DNA from: Romboutsia hominis
GTDB taxonomy: Bacteria > Bacillota > Clostridia > Peptostreptococcales > Peptostreptococcaceae
Direction: 5' to 3'
Length of the DNA: 64,000 nt
NCBI RefSeq assembly: GCF_900002575.1
Contig: NZ_LN650648.1
Span: forward strand, 1,302,001 to 1,366,000
The stretch's first letter is position 1, and the number at the start of each line of letters is the position of its first letter. Under the pieces are notes generated by a model. The model ran no database searches, had not been told where the DNA came from, and worked only from the letters and a program-made list of their open reading frames with translations. This document shows, piece by piece, positions 1-9,393 of the stretch. A program made the translations under genes and the position numbers.

Positions 1-832
1 CTATAAAGGTGAACCTATAACAAAAGAAAGTAATTTCACTAAATTTTGTACATATATAAGAAATAATGATGAATTAAAAGGAAAGTGTTATAAATGTGAT
101 GCATATGGAGGGGTACAATCAGCTATTACAAAAAAGCCACATATATACAAGTGTCATGCAGGATTAGTAGACTTTGCTATACCTATAATGGCAAATAATA
201 CATATATAGGAGCAATATTAGGAGGTCAAGTAAGATTAAAAGAAGATTTAAAAGAAGAAAACAATGTTTTAAAGGATAAATATAATGAAGAATTATCTAA
301 ATATTATAAAGATATAAAGATAAAGACTTATGAAGAAGTCAAATATGCAGCAGATCTTATGTACCAAATATCAAATTATATTTTAAATAAAGATATAGTC
401 AAAATAAATTCCGATTTTAATAGCAATAAAGCTAAAATAGATAGAGCTACTAATATTGAATTAATAAAGGAATATAATTTAGAGAGTGAACAATACTCTG
501 AAGAAATACACAAAGCACTAAATTATATTCATTCAAACATAAAAAAAAATATTACACTAGAGGAGGTAGCAAATCATATAAATCTAAGTCCAAATTATCT
601 GAGTAAGACTTTTAAAAAAGATATTGGTATAAACTTTATAACTTATATAACAAATAAAAAAATAGCATTAGCAAAAGAAATGTTAAAAGATACAGATACA
701 CCTATTCTAAATATATCTATAGATTTATCTTTTAATAAACCTAACTATTTTAGTAAAGTTTTTAAAAAAATAGTAGGTTTAACACCTAGTGAGTATAGGA
801 ACACATTACAGAATGATCAAATAGATACCTAA
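1..832 (+). CDS. pocR: PocR-type AraC family transcriptional regulator (5' end outside window)
   Basis: The reading frame is open from base 2, so the gene begins before the window; an internal ATG at 188 is not the start. The visible 276 residues hold most of a PocR sensor domain (cysteines in CYKCDAYGG and YKCHAGLVDFAIPI) and a C-terminal pair of AraC helix-turn-helix motifs (LEEVANHINLSPNYLSKTFK; ISIDLSFNKPNYFSKVFKK). PocR in enterobacteria senses 1,2-propanediol and activates pdu and cob genes. Its place just ahead of the pdu locus suggests it activates that operon; this is inferred. The kinase gene follows after 12 bases, so the two are probably co-transcribed. Confidence 0.9.
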   Translation, partial: YKGEPITKESNFTKFCTYIRNNDELKGKCYKCDAYGGVQSAITKKPHIYKCHAGLVDFAIPIMANNTYIGAILGGQVRLKEDLKEENNVLKDKYNEELSKYYKDIKIKTYEEVKYAADLMYQISNYILNKDIVKINSDFNSNKAKIDRATNIELIKEYNLESEQYSEEIHKALNYIHSNIKKNITLEEVANHINLSPNYLSKTFKKDIGINFITYITNKKIALAKEMLKDTDTPILNISIDLSFNKPNYFSKVFKKIVGLTPSEYRNTLQNDQIDT

Positions 833-844
833 AGGAGGAATTTT

Positions 845-1855
845 TTGAGTGTATTAAAAAAAGAATCAATAAAAGATCTTCTAAGTAAGGATTATTTAAT
901 GCAAATACTACCTGGTTTACGAGATATAAAGTTAGAAAATATAAAAACAAACGGTTTATCAGGAGCTAAAATATATAAAATTACATTATTTTCTAGACAA
1001 GATAAAAAAAGCCTATATCTAAAAATAAATAATTTAAAGGAAGATTGGCTAGCAAAAGTAAATAAAGATGAAGGCAGAGAATTAGATATATTTAAAGATG
1101 ATATATATTCAAAATTAGAAGAGTTTATAAATGACATTTATTTAGGTTATTACATAGGGGATAATAGCTATGCAATACTTATGAATGATATGTCTGTATA
1201 CAAAAAAACAAATAACTCAGAGAAAGAGTGTCTTTACTATTTAAATAACTTAGCGAAATTCCACTCTAAATTTAAAGAACATGACGTAACAAATTATAAG
1301 GAGTTATTAAATGTAGATGAATATTGTAATTTTTTAACAAAGACTAAAGTAAGTGAAGTTGAGGAGTTTAAAGAAAATTATCAAAAAGGAGAAATAATAT
1401 TAAAAGATATTTTAGGAGAAAATTTATTTAATAAATATGATGAAATAAAGGAAATAGATAGTATATTTTCTTATTATCCTAAAACCTTTTTGCATGGAGA
1501 TTATAGACCAGATAATACACTTTACATAAATCAAAATGATATAAGAATTATAGACTGGGCTAATAGTGGATGTGGACCTTGTACATTAGATGTATTTTGG
1601 TATCTTATGACATCTGTAAATGTTAAATTTGATAAAACTATACTACTAAATTATTATAAAATGAATTTAGAAAATTATATTGGATATAAATTAACTAGAA
1701 GAACATGGGACACTTTATTGAAAGTTGGAATTTTAGCTTCCTGCAAAATGTATTTAGTATCATTATTAGCTAATTCAAATTTAGAAGATAAATATGAGTA
1801 TTTAAATATATATTATTGGATAGAGAATCTTAAAAGTGTATTAATAGACTTATAG
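845..1855 (+). CDS. APH/choline-kinase-like phosphotransferase
   Basis: This 336-residue protein has a protein-kinase-like phosphotransferase fold: catalytic loop HGDYRPDNTL near residue 218 and the metal-binding IIDWANSG about 15 residues later, as in aminoglycoside phosphotransferase and choline/ethanolamine/methylthioribose kinase families. It starts with TTG after a good AAAGGAGGA site at 831-839. It follows the regulator by 12 bases. The substrate cannot be read from sequence; a small hydroxylated metabolite or a resistance role are both possible, and pairing with pocR makes a metabolic substrate more likely. Confidence 0.75.
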   Translation: MSVLKKESIKDLLSKDYLMQILPGLRDIKLENIKTNGLSGAKIYKITLFSRQDKKSLYLKINNLKEDWLAKVNKDEGRELDIFKDDIYSKLEEFINDIYLGYYIGDNSYAILMNDMSVYKKTNNSEKECLYYLNNLAKFHSKFKEHDVTNYKELLNVDEYCNFLTKTKVSEVEEFKENYQKGEIILKDILGENLFNKYDEIKEIDSIFSYYPKTFLHGDYRPDNTLYINQNDIRIIDWANSGCGPCTLDVFWYLMTSVNVKFDKTILLNYYKMNLENYIGYKLTRRTWDTLLKVGILASCKMYLVSLLANSNLEDKYEYLNIYYWIENLKSVLIDL

Positions 1856-1978
1856 ATATAGTAGAGTACAATTGGTAGGAAAAGTAACCTTTATGAAAGT
1901 TGAAATAAATGTGGATACATGAAATATAAAACAATTTAATTAAGAAATAATAAACTAAATAAAAAGTGGGGAATAGAT

Positions 1979-2578
1979 GTGGTAAAAGGTTTACATGTTA
2001 AAATAATAGGACTTACAACTATATTTAGTTTACTTATTACAGGATGCACTAGCACAATAGAAAATAAAGAAATCTTAAAAAATACATACTTTGAAGTTGT
2101 AAAAAGTGAACAAAATAGTAATGAAATAAAAGCTGTGGATTTAGAAGAAAGGCTTAAGGATAAAACAGTAGATATTTCAGATGGAATTGTATATTTAACT
2201 GGTGAAAATGGAGAACAAAAAGATTATTCAACTAAAATTTATACATTCAAAGAAGGTAATAAATCTCTTAGTGTTTCTTATTTAGATAATGATAAAAAAG
2301 AAAATTTAGAAGATATAAAATTTGCTTCATATATTATAACTAAGGAAGATAAAGAAGAAACTTATGTAGAAGTTTATTATCAAGACATATTAGAAGCAAA
2401 TGGAATATTAAGTTTTCAGATGTATCCAGAAAGCGTACAAGAACAAAAGGAATTAGTAAACTTACTAAATGAAAATAAAAGTAGTTTGTATGAAGCATAT
2501 TATAAAGTAGCAGAAAGTATAGAGGAAGATAGTTCTCTAGAGTTAGGAAAAATAATAGATGATAAGTTAAAAAAATAG
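1979..2578 (+). CDS. Putative lipoprotein of unknown function
   Basis: A 199-residue protein starting with GTG; GTGGGG at 1966-1971 is the likely ribosome site. It has a basic N-terminus, a hydrophobic segment and a lipobox LITGC, so it should be lipid-anchored outside the membrane. The rest is acidic and lysine/glutamate-rich with beta-like stretches (IVYLTGENGEQKDYSTKIYT). I do not recognise the family. A decayed, related sequence follows directly, which suggests an old tandem duplication. Confidence 0.7.
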   Translation: MVKGLHVKIIGLTTIFSLLITGCTSTIENKEILKNTYFEVVKSEQNSNEIKAVDLEERLKDKTVDISDGIVYLTGENGEQKDYSTKIYTFKEGNKSLSVSYLDNDKKENLEDIKFASYIITKEDKEETYVEVYYQDILEANGILSFQMYPESVQEQKELVNLLNENKSSLYEAYYKVAESIEEDSSLELGKIIDDKLKK

Positions 2579-2829
2579 ATGGATTTGTTAGTAATGATAA
2601 TGAAAATTTAGTATCTTATTCTTTAAATAAGGATGGTTTAAATTTAAATTTAGTATTTGACGAAAAGATAAATAAGGCTGAAAGTGTAATAATTGAAGAT
2701 ATTGAATCTAATAATATATCTTTAAGTTATTATAAAAATATGGAATAGGGTATACAACTTTATAAGAGGAATAAAGATTTGAAAGAACAAGAAGAAATGG
2801 TAGATAAATTATTAGAATATAAAAAATAG
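2566..2829 (+). pseudogene. Remnant of a second copy of the lipoprotein gene
   Basis: In another frame from the preceding gene, beginning after a TAA at 2563, an open stretch reads VKKIDGFVSNDNENL... and ends in an in-frame TAG at 2746-2748. The same frame resumes with GIQLYKRNKDLKEQEEMVDK and stops at 2827-2829. That tail resembles the C-terminus of the upstream lipoprotein (GILSFQMYPESVQEQKELVN). There is no signal peptide or start codon, so this is a truncated paralog with a nonsense mutation. Confidence 0.6.
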
Positions 2830-2855
2830 TAAGGATAATTCCTTACTATTTTTTT
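2825..2855 (+). terminator. Intrinsic terminator after lipoprotein region
   Basis: Stem AATAGTAAGGA (2825-2835) pairs with TCCTTACTATT (2840-2850) across a TAAT loop and is followed by a T run. It separates the pocR-side transcript from the BMC operon. Confidence 0.85.
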
Positions 2856-2889
2856 GTATTAATATTAAATTAAAAATGTAAAGAAAAAT

Positions 2890-2993
2890 ATAGTACAAAA
2901 AATTATCCTATTAAGATAAAATTTATCATAAAAATATTTAAAAAGTCTTAAAATTTGTACTATTTAAATAAAATATTTCCATAAAAGTATACT
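2890..2993 (+). promoter_or_regulatory. Candidate activator-controlled promoter of the pdu operon
   Basis: ATAGTACAAA at 2890-2899 is exactly inverted as TTTGTACTAT at 2954-2963. A good -10 box TATACT lies at 2988-2993, but the matching -35 region is poor (TAAATA about 2965-2970). The second half-site therefore sits just upstream of the -35 position, the usual place for an AraC-type activator. Binding by the adjacent PocR protein is inferred. The arm is short and AT-rich and a similar ten-mer occurs near glnS, so chance is not excluded. Confidence 0.4.
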
Positions 2994-3038
2994 AGAATTT
3001 AAATAAGAACAAGAATAATTTTTGGAGGTACTCCCATT

Positions 3039-3317
3039 ATGCAAAAAGAAGCTTTAGGAATGGTTGAAACAAAAGGACTAGTAGGGGCAATAGAAGCTGC
3101 TGATGCTATGGTAAAATCAGCAAATGTACAACTAGTAGGATATGAAAAAATAGGTTCAGGGTTAGTAACAGTAATGGTAAGAGGAGATGTAGGAGCTGTT
3201 AAAGCATCTGTAGATGCAGGAGCAGTAGCAGCAGAGAAAGTTGGAGAAGTTGTATCAGTTCATGTAATACCAAGACCACATACAGATGTTGAAAAGATAT
3301 TACCAAGCAATAACTAA
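3039..3317 (+). CDS. pduA: BMC shell hexamer protein PduA
   Basis: A 92-residue single BMC-domain protein ([19 protein letters not shown] at the start, [14 protein letters not shown] at the end), the normal length of PduA. Such proteins form hexameric tiles of the microcompartment facets and a central pore for the diol substrate. GGAGGT at 3024-3029 precedes the ATG. It is the first gene of the operon, as in Salmonella, and nearly identical in its core to the second copy at 9979. Confidence 0.95.
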   Translation: MQKEALGMVETKGLVGAIEAADAMVKSANVQLVGYEKIGSGLVTVMVRGDVGAVKASVDAGAVAAEKVGEVVSVHVIPRPHTDVEKILPSNN

Positions 3318-3353
3318 TATTAAATAAGAATTTAGGTTAAGGGGGAAATTTTC

Positions 3354-4166
3354 ATGAAAGAAGATTTAATGTCAAAAATAATGGATGAAGTAATGAAGAA
3401 AATGGGAGAAACTCCAAAGTTAGAAGTTAAAGAAGAAACAGCAGAAGAAGCTAAATATGAAGAGCCTAATAGCTGTAGCTTAACAGAGTTTGTAGGAACA
3501 GCAATAGGAAACACTATAGGTCTTGTTATAGCTAATGTAGATTATAACTTACACGAGTTAATGAATATAGATAAAAAATATAGATCAATAGGGATAGTTG
3601 GTGGAAGAACAGGGGCTGGACCTCATATATTTGCAGCAGATGAGGCTGTAAAGGCAACTAATAGTGAAATATTGTTAATAGAGCTTCCTAGAGATACAGA
3701 AGGTGGAGCAGGACATGGTTCTTTAATAATATTTGGTGCAGAAGATGTATCAGATGCTAGAAGAGCTGTTGAAGTTACATTAAATGAATTAGAAAGAACT
3801 TTTGGTGATGTTTATGGAAGTAGCGCAGGACATTTAGAATTCCAATACACAGCAAGGGCTAGCTATGCTCTTAATAAAGCGTTTGGAGCACCTATTGGAA
3901 AATCTTTTGGGATAACAGTTGGAGCACCAGCTGCTATTGGAGTATTACTTGCAGATACTGCTGTAAAAGCCGCTAATGTTGATGTTGTAGGATATTCAAC
4001 TCCAGGAAATGGTGGAACTAGTTACTCAAACGAAGTAATTCTTACATTCTCAGGAGATTCAGGAGCTGTTAGACAGTCTATAATAGCAGCAAGGGAAGTA
4101 GGAAAGCAATTATTATCAACTTTAAGTAATGAAGAATTAAAGTCATCAACAATACCATACATATAA
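3354..4166 (+). CDS. pduB: BMC shell trimer protein PduB (tandem BMC domains)
   Basis: A 270-residue protein, the length of Salmonella PduB, with two BMC domains (about residues 45-150 and 155-260; motifs RTGAGPHIFAADEAVKATN and VGAPAAIGVLLADTAVKAAN). Trimers of this type tile the shell. The N-terminus MKEDLMSKIMDEVMKKMGE is an amphipathic helix; in Salmonella the PduB N-terminal extension links shell to enzyme core. GGGGGAAA lies just upstream of the start. Confidence 0.95.
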   Translation: MKEDLMSKIMDEVMKKMGETPKLEVKEETAEEAKYEEPNSCSLTEFVGTAIGNTIGLVIANVDYNLHELMNIDKKYRSIGIVGGRTGAGPHIFAADEAVKATNSEILLIELPRDTEGGAGHGSLIIFGAEDVSDARRAVEVTLNELERTFGDVYGSSAGHLEFQYTARASYALNKAFGAPIGKSFGITVGAPAAIGVLLADTAVKAANVDVVGYSTPGNGGTSYSNEVILTFSGDSGAVRQSIIAAREVGKQLLSTLSNEELKSSTIPYI

Positions 4167-4192
4167 GATTTTAAATAAGGGGAGTGAATACA

Positions 4193-5854
4193 TTGAAATC
4201 TAAACGTTTTGAAGTTTTAAAAAATAGACCAGTAAACCAAGATGGTTTTGTAAAGGAGTGGCCAGAAGTTGGTCTTATAGCAATGGATGGACCAAATGAC
4301 CCAACACCTAGTATAAAAATAGAAAATAAAATAGTAATAGAATTAGATGGAAAGAAAAGAGAAGACTTTGATATGCTAGACTTTTTTATAGCAGATCATG
4401 CTATAAATTTAGAAAGAGCAGAAGAAGTTTTAAACATGGATTCATTAGAATTAGCTAGAATGCTTGTTGATATAAATGTTGGAAGAGAAGAAATAGTAAA
4501 ACTTACAACTGCTATGACTCCAGCTAAGATAGTTGAAGTTGTAAGCCAGATGAATGTACTTGAAATGATGATGTCAATGACAAAGATGAGAGCTAGAAAG
4601 ATGCCTTCAAATCAATGTCATGTTACTAATGTAAAAGATCATCCAGTTCAAATTGCAGCAGATGCAGCAGAAGCAGCTTTAAGAGGATTTGATGAACAAG
4701 AAACTACAGTAGGTATAGCAAGATATGCTCCATTTAATGCCCTAGCTTTATTAGTTGGAGCTCAAGTAGGTCGCCCTGGAATACTTACTCAATGTGCTGT
4801 TGAAGAAGCAACAGAATTAAAATTAGGAATGAGAGGATTAACAGGATACGCTGAAACTGTATCTGTCTATGGAACAGAGTCTGTATTTATGGATGGAGAT
4901 GATACTCCTTGGTCTAAAGGTTTCCTAGCATCTTCATATGCATCAAGAGGACTTAAAATGAGATTTACATCAGGAACAGGTTCTGAAGTTCAAATGGGAT
5001 ACGCAGAAGGAAAGTCAATGCTATATCTTGAAGCTAGATGTCTATTCTTAACTAAGGGTTGTGGAGTTCAAGGAATACAAAATGGTTCAGTAAGTTGTGT
5101 TGGAGTACCAGCAGGAGTACCTAGTGGAGTTAGAGCTATACTTGCAGAAAACTTAATAGCTGCAATGTTAGATCTTGAGTGTGCATCTAGTAATGACCAA
5201 ACATTTACACATTCTGATTTAAGAAGAGTTGCAAGAAGTTTAATGCAAATGGTGCCAGGAACAGATTTTATATGTTCAGGATATAGTGCAACTCCAAATT
5301 ATGATAATATGTTTGCAGGTTCTAACTGGGATGCAGAAGATTATGATGATTGGAATATAATTCAAAGAGATTTAAAAATAGATGGCGGTCTAAAGCCTGT
5401 TAGTGAAGATGAAGTTGTTAAAGTTAGAAATAAGGCAGCTAGAGTTATACAAGTATTATTTAAAGAATTAAATCTTCCAGAAGTTACAGAAGAAGAAGTA
5501 ACTGCTGCAACCTATGCACATGGAAGTAAGGATATGCCAAATAGAAATGTAGTTGAAGATTTAAAAGCTACTGAAGAAATGATGAACAAAGAAGTTACAG
5601 GGGTAGATGTAGTTAAAGCACTTTATAAAGGTGGATTTGAAGATGTAGCAGATAGTGTGTTTAATATGTTAAAGCAAAGAATAGCAGGGGATTATTTGCA
5701 TACAGCAGCTATACTTGACAAAGATTTTAAAGTAAAAAGTGCCGTAAACTATCCAAATGATTATAGAGGGCCAAAAACTGGATATCAAATAAGTGATGAA
5801 AGATGGGAACAAATCAAAAATATTGAAAATGCAGTAAGTCCAGAAGACTTCTAA
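4193..5854 (+). CDS. pduC: Coenzyme B12-dependent propanediol/glycerol dehydratase large subunit
   Basis: The large alpha subunit of the adenosylcobalamin diol dehydratase, which converts 1,2-propanediol to propanal or glycerol to 3-hydroxypropanal inside the shell. I chose the TTG at 4193 ([19 protein letters not shown]) because AGGGGAG at 4178-4184 is 8 bases away and it matches the family N-terminus; the GTG at 4184 overlaps the ribosome site. This gives 553 residues against about 554 in Salmonella. The sequence alone does not decide propanediol against glycerol preference. Confidence 0.95.
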   Translation: MKSKRFEVLKNRPVNQDGFVKEWPEVGLIAMDGPNDPTPSIKIENKIVIELDGKKREDFDMLDFFIADHAINLERAEEVLNMDSLELARMLVDINVGREEIVKLTTAMTPAKIVEVVSQMNVLEMMMSMTKMRARKMPSNQCHVTNVKDHPVQIAADAAEAALRGFDEQETTVGIARYAPFNALALLVGAQVGRPGILTQCAVEEATELKLGMRGLTGYAETVSVYGTESVFMDGDDTPWSKGFLASSYASRGLKMRFTSGTGSEVQMGYAEGKSMLYLEARCLFLTKGCGVQGIQNGSVSCVGVPAGVPSGVRAILAENLIAAMLDLECASSNDQTFTHSDLRRVARSLMQMVPGTDFICSGYSATPNYDNMFAGSNWDAEDYDDWNIIQRDLKIDGGLKPVSEDEVVKVRNKAARVIQVLFKELNLPEVTEEEVTAATYAHGSKDMPNRNVVEDLKATEEMMNKEVTGVDVVKALYKGGFEDVADSVFNMLKQRIAGDYLHTAAILDKDFKVKSAVNYPNDYRGPKTGYQISDERWEQIKNIENAVSPEDF

Positions 5855-5877
5855 AAATAGAAAAAGAGGTGAAAATT

Positions 5878-6555
5878 GTGTCTATAGATGAGAAATTATT
5901 AAAAAGTGTAATAGAAGAAGTATTAAAAGAAATGGTAGAAAATGATAATGTAGAGTGCAATAGCAAAAAAGAAGAAAAGAAAGAAAATGTAGTATTTGAT
6001 GATAATAAAAAATTAGAACTAGTAGAAGTTGGAGATTTGAAAAAAGGTACTAGAAGCGATGAAGTAGTTATAGGTTTAGCGCCAGCATTTTTTAACCATC
6101 AAACTAAAACTATAGTTGGTATAGAACACGATAAAGTATTAAAAGAAGTTATAGCAGGTATTGAAGAAGAAGGATTAACTTATAGACTAGCAAAAATTTA
6201 TAGAACGTCTGATGTTTCTTTTATAGCACATGATGCAGCAAAACTAAGTGGTTCAGGAATAGGAATAGGTATACAGTCAAAAGGTACAACAATAATACAT
6301 CAAAAGGATTTATTTCCTTTAAGTAACTTAGAATTATTCCCCCAAGCTCCACTTATAGATTTAGAAACATTTAGACAAATAGGTAAAAATGCAGCTAAAT
6401 ATGCTAAAAATGAATCACCAGCTCCAGTGCCAGTGAAAAATGACCAAATGGCAAGACCAAAATATCAAGCAATTGCAGCACTTTTACATATAAAAGAAAC
6501 AGAACATGTTGATAGAAACAAAAAACCTCAAGAATTGAAGATAACATTTAAATAA
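5878..6555 (+). CDS. pduD: Diol dehydratase medium subunit
   Basis: The beta subunit of the B12 dehydratase, 225 residues. The core ([40 protein letters not shown]) is the typical medium-subunit fold. Start GTG at 5878 is preferred, with AAGAGGTG at 5864-5871; the earlier GTG at 5869 lies inside that site. The first 20 residues ([13 protein letters not shown]) form an amphipathic helix like the PduD encapsulation peptide, followed by a Lys/Glu-rich linker, so this subunit probably directs the complex into the lumen. Confidence 0.95.
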   Translation: MSIDEKLLKSVIEEVLKEMVENDNVECNSKKEEKKENVVFDDNKKLELVEVGDLKKGTRSDEVVIGLAPAFFNHQTKTIVGIEHDKVLKEVIAGIEEEGLTYRLAKIYRTSDVSFIAHDAAKLSGSGIGIGIQSKGTTIIHQKDLFPLSNLELFPQAPLIDLETFRQIGKNAAKYAKNESPAPVPVKNDQMARPKYQAIAALLHIKETEHVDRNKKPQELKITFK

Positions 6556-6570
6556 ACAAGGAGGGTAATG

Positions 6571-7095
6571 ATGAATCAAGATTTATTAATAAAACAAATC
6601 GTAGCGGAAGTACTAAAAAATATGAACTCTACTAATATAAATGAAGTTTCAAATGCTGTTAAAAATGTTTTAAAAAGTGATAAAGTCACAAGCGCTAATT
6701 ATCCATTAGGAGAGAAAATACCGGAAAAAATAAAATCACAATCTGGAATAAAATTATCAGATGTAACTTTAGACAAAGTAATAAGAGGTGAAATTGGATC
6801 TAAAGATATAAGAATATCTAAAGAAACTTTAGAATTACAAGCACAAGTAGCTGAATCTGTTGGAAGAAATGCATTTGCTCAAAACTTAAGAAAGGCAGCA
6901 GAACTTATAGTAGTTCCAGATGATAGAATTCTTGAAATATACGATGCACTAAGACCATATAGATCAACTAAACAAGAATTATATGATATAGCAGATGAAC
7001 TAAGAAATAAATATGGATGCACTATAAATGCAGAGTTTGTTATAGAAGCTGCAAATGTTTATGAACAAAGAGGAAGGTTAAAGGTAGTGGAGTAA
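6571..7095 (+). CDS. pduE: Diol dehydratase small subunit
   Basis: The gamma subunit of the B12 dehydratase, 174 residues, containing LQAQVAESVGRNAFAQNLRK and ILEIYDALRPYRSTKQEL. Two ATGs stand side by side (6568, 6571); the second has the better spacing from AGGAGGG at 6559-6565. The N-terminus LLIKQIVAEVLKNM is again an amphipathic helix like known encapsulation or core-association peptides. A short gap to pduD and to pduG indicates one transcript. Confidence 0.93.
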   Translation: MNQDLLIKQIVAEVLKNMNSTNINEVSNAVKNVLKSDKVTSANYPLGEKIPEKIKSQSGIKLSDVTLDKVIRGEIGSKDIRISKETLELQAQVAESVGRNAFAQNLRKAAELIVVPDDRILEIYDALRPYRSTKQELYDIADELRNKYGCTINAEFVIEAANVYEQRGRLKVVE

Positions 7096-7116
7096 AAGTA
7101 GTTTGGAGGGTATTAA

Positions 7117-8928
7117 ATGAAGATAGTAGCTGGTATAGATATAGGTAATGCTACTACTGAAGTGGCCTTAGCAAAAATATATGAAAACAATATTGAATTT
7201 TTATCAAGTTCTATAGTTAAAACAACAGGAATTAAAGGAACTATGAAAAATATAAATGGAGTATTTAAATCTTTAAAAAATTCTTTAGATAAGTCTAATT
7301 TAAAAATTGAAAATTTAGATGAAATCAGAGTAAATGAAGCTGCTCCAGTAATAGGAGACGTAGCTATGGAAACTATAACAGAAACCATAATAACAGAGTC
7401 TACAATGATAGGCCATAACCCTTTAACACCAGGTGGAGTAGGAGTTGGTGTTGGTGAAACTGTAAAAATTGATAAATTAGAAAGTGTAGATAAGAACAAA
7501 GATGTAATAGTTGTTATACCTAAAGAATTTGACTTTGAAGTTTCATCTAAATTAATAAATTTATATTCAGATAAATTAAATATAAATGGAGCTATAGTAA
7601 AAAAAGATGATGGAGTACTAATTAATAATAGATTAAACAAGAAAATTCCTATAGTAGATGAGGTTAGTTTAGTTGAAAAAGTTCCTCTAAATATGAAGTG
7701 TGCCATAGAAGTTGCACCAATTGGAGGAGTTGTTGAAGTATTATCTAATCCATATGGAATAGCAACATTGTTTAATCTAACCTCAGAAGAAACTAAACAT
7801 GTTGTTCCAATAGCTAGGGCATTAATTGGAAACAGATCAGCAGTTGTTATAAAAACTCCTAAGGGAGATGTTAAAGAAAGAAAAATACCTGCTGGAAATA
7901 TTGAAATAGTTGGACTAAATAAAAAAGCTTTTGTTGGAATTGATGAAGGTGCTAAAAAAATTATGAATGCTATAAATAGCGTAAATATTGTTTGTGATGT
8001 TAAAGGAGAACCTGGGACTAATGTGGGAGGAATGCTTGAAAAAGTAAGGCATGTTATGTCTAATTTAACAAATCAACACCCAAAAAACATTAAAATACAA
8101 GACTTACTATCTGTAGATACTTTTGTTCCTCAGATTGTAAAAGGTGGTATTGCTAATGAGTTCTCACTAGAAAATGCAGTAGGAATAGCAGCTATGGTAA
8201 AAGCTGATAAACTTCAAATGCAAAAAATAGCAGATGAATTAACAAAAAGCCTAGGGGTGAATGTCAATGTAGGTGGAGTAGAAGCTGATATGGCAATTCG
8301 TGGAGCATTAACTACTCCAGGAAGTAACAAACCACTTGCAATATTAGATATGGGTGCAGGATCTACGGATGCTTCTATAATTACAAAAGAACATGAAATA
8401 AAGTCAATACATTTAGCAGGTGCTGGAAATATGGTTACTATGCTTATAAAATCAGAATTAGGAATAGATGATTTTGAACTAGCAGAAGACATAAAAAAGT
8501 ATCCATTAGCTAAGGTAGAGAGTCTTTTCAATATAAGACATGAAAGTGGAGCTGTAGAGTTTTTTAACAAAGCATTAGATTCTAAATTATTTGCAAAGGT
8601 TGTAATACTAAAACCAGAAGGTATGGTTCCTATTGAAATAGATGAATCACTAGAAAAAATAAAATTAATTAGAAAAAGTGCTAAAGAAAGAGTATTTGTT
8701 ACAAATGCTATAAGAGCACTAAAAAAGGTAAGCCCAACAAATAATGTAAGAGATATAGCGTTTGTAGTTTTGGTTGGAGGAAGTGCACTTGATTTTGAGA
8801 TTCCTCAATTAGTTACAAATGCATTATCTCAGTATAATGTAGTTGCAGGAAGAGCAAATATAAGGGGTGTAGAAGGACCTAGAAATGCAGTTGCAACAGG
8901 ACTTGTTTTACATTTAAAAGAAGAATAG
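7117..8928 (+). CDS. pduG: Diol dehydratase reactivase large subunit
   Basis: A 603-residue actin/Hsp70-like ATPase that frees damaged cobalamin from inactivated dehydratase so that fresh coenzyme can bind. The phosphate loop AGIDIGNATTEVALA is at the N-terminus and a second motif AILDMGAGSTDASI near residue 410; the C-terminus has VVLVGGSALDFEIP. Length and motifs match PduG/DdrA. GGAGGG precedes the ATG. An antisense open frame inside this gene is only a shadow. Confidence 0.95.
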   Translation: MKIVAGIDIGNATTEVALAKIYENNIEFLSSSIVKTTGIKGTMKNINGVFKSLKNSLDKSNLKIENLDEIRVNEAAPVIGDVAMETITETIITESTMIGHNPLTPGGVGVGVGETVKIDKLESVDKNKDVIVVIPKEFDFEVSSKLINLYSDKLNINGAIVKKDDGVLINNRLNKKIPIVDEVSLVEKVPLNMKCAIEVAPIGGVVEVLSNPYGIATLFNLTSEETKHVVPIARALIGNRSAVVIKTPKGDVKERKIPAGNIEIVGLNKKAFVGIDEGAKKIMNAINSVNIVCDVKGEPGTNVGGMLEKVRHVMSNLTNQHPKNIKIQDLLSVDTFVPQIVKGGIANEFSLENAVGIAAMVKADKLQMQKIADELTKSLGVNVNVGGVEADMAIRGALTTPGSNKPLAILDMGAGSTDASIITKEHEIKSIHLAGAGNMVTMLIKSELGIDDFELAEDIKKYPLAKVESLFNIRHESGAVEFFNKALDSKLFAKVVILKPEGMVPIEIDESLEKIKLIRKSAKERVFVTNAIRALKKVSPTNNVRDIAFVVLVGGSALDFEIPQLVTNALSQYNVVAGRANIRGVEGPRNAVATGLVLHLKEE

Positions 8929-8937
8929 GTGAATTTT

Positions 8938-9297
8938 ATGGCTAAGAATATAAGTGTTACGAAAAAGCCAAGTATAAAAATATACTATAACAAAAATCAA
9001 ATAGATGAGTTAAAATTTAGAGAAATTATACTTGGCATAGAAGAAGAGAATGTACCTTATGAAATTTTAGGAATTTGTGAAGAAGATGTTATAAAATTAG
9101 GCTATAATGCCTGCAATGACTCTATATTAGGAGTGGGGATTGGAGTAAATAAAGATTTTATAATACTTCACTATAATAAACTAGAAAAAGATAGTCCTCT
9201 TTTTACTATAAAAATATCATCTAAAGAATCTATAATGAGAACACTAGGTCAAAATGCAGCTAGATTAGTCATAAAAAAACCTTTCAAAGAACTTTAA
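8938..9297 (+). CDS. pduH: Diol dehydratase reactivase small subunit
   Basis: The small partner of PduG, 119 residues, which resembles the dehydratase medium subunit and swaps with it during reactivation. ATG at 8938 is chosen with AGGTG at 8927-8931 overlapping the pduG stop; a GTG at 8929 falls inside the ribosome site. Motifs IKIYYNKNQIDELKFREI and GYNACNDSILGVGIGVNKD fit PduH/DdrB. Confidence 0.9.
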   Translation: MAKNISVTKKPSIKIYYNKNQIDELKFREIILGIEEENVPYEILGICEEDVIKLGYNACNDSILGVGIGVNKDFIILHYNKLEKDSPLFTIKISSKESIMRTLGQNAARLVIKKPFKEL

Positions 9298-9330
9298 AAT
9301 ATTTATAAGATACATATAGTTTATCTAACA

Positions 9331-9363
9331 ATTGTATAAAGTTTTATATTTATTATAGATATT
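9331..9363 (+). promoter_or_regulatory. Possible internal promoter/operator upstream of pduK
   Basis: This sits in one of the two longest gaps of the BMC operon (96 bases). TTGTAT at 9332-9337 and TATAGA at 9354-9359 are 16 bases apart, a plausible promoter. The string GTATAAA, a TTTTA, ATATTT and ATTATAGATA occur in the same order upstream of pduT (17629-17665), which hints at a shared control element. Confidence 0.3.
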
Positions 9364-9393
9364 ACTTAAACATTAGATTAGGGGGAGGGTAAA

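Noticed and set aside
2856-3038. Possible cobalamin riboswitch ahead of the B12-dependent operon
   Set aside because: No B12-box or conserved core was found; the region fits an activator-controlled promoter better.
7113-7706. 197-codon open frame on the minus strand inside pduG
   Set aside because: It is antisense to a clear PduG gene, has no ribosome site and low-complexity hydrophobic content.
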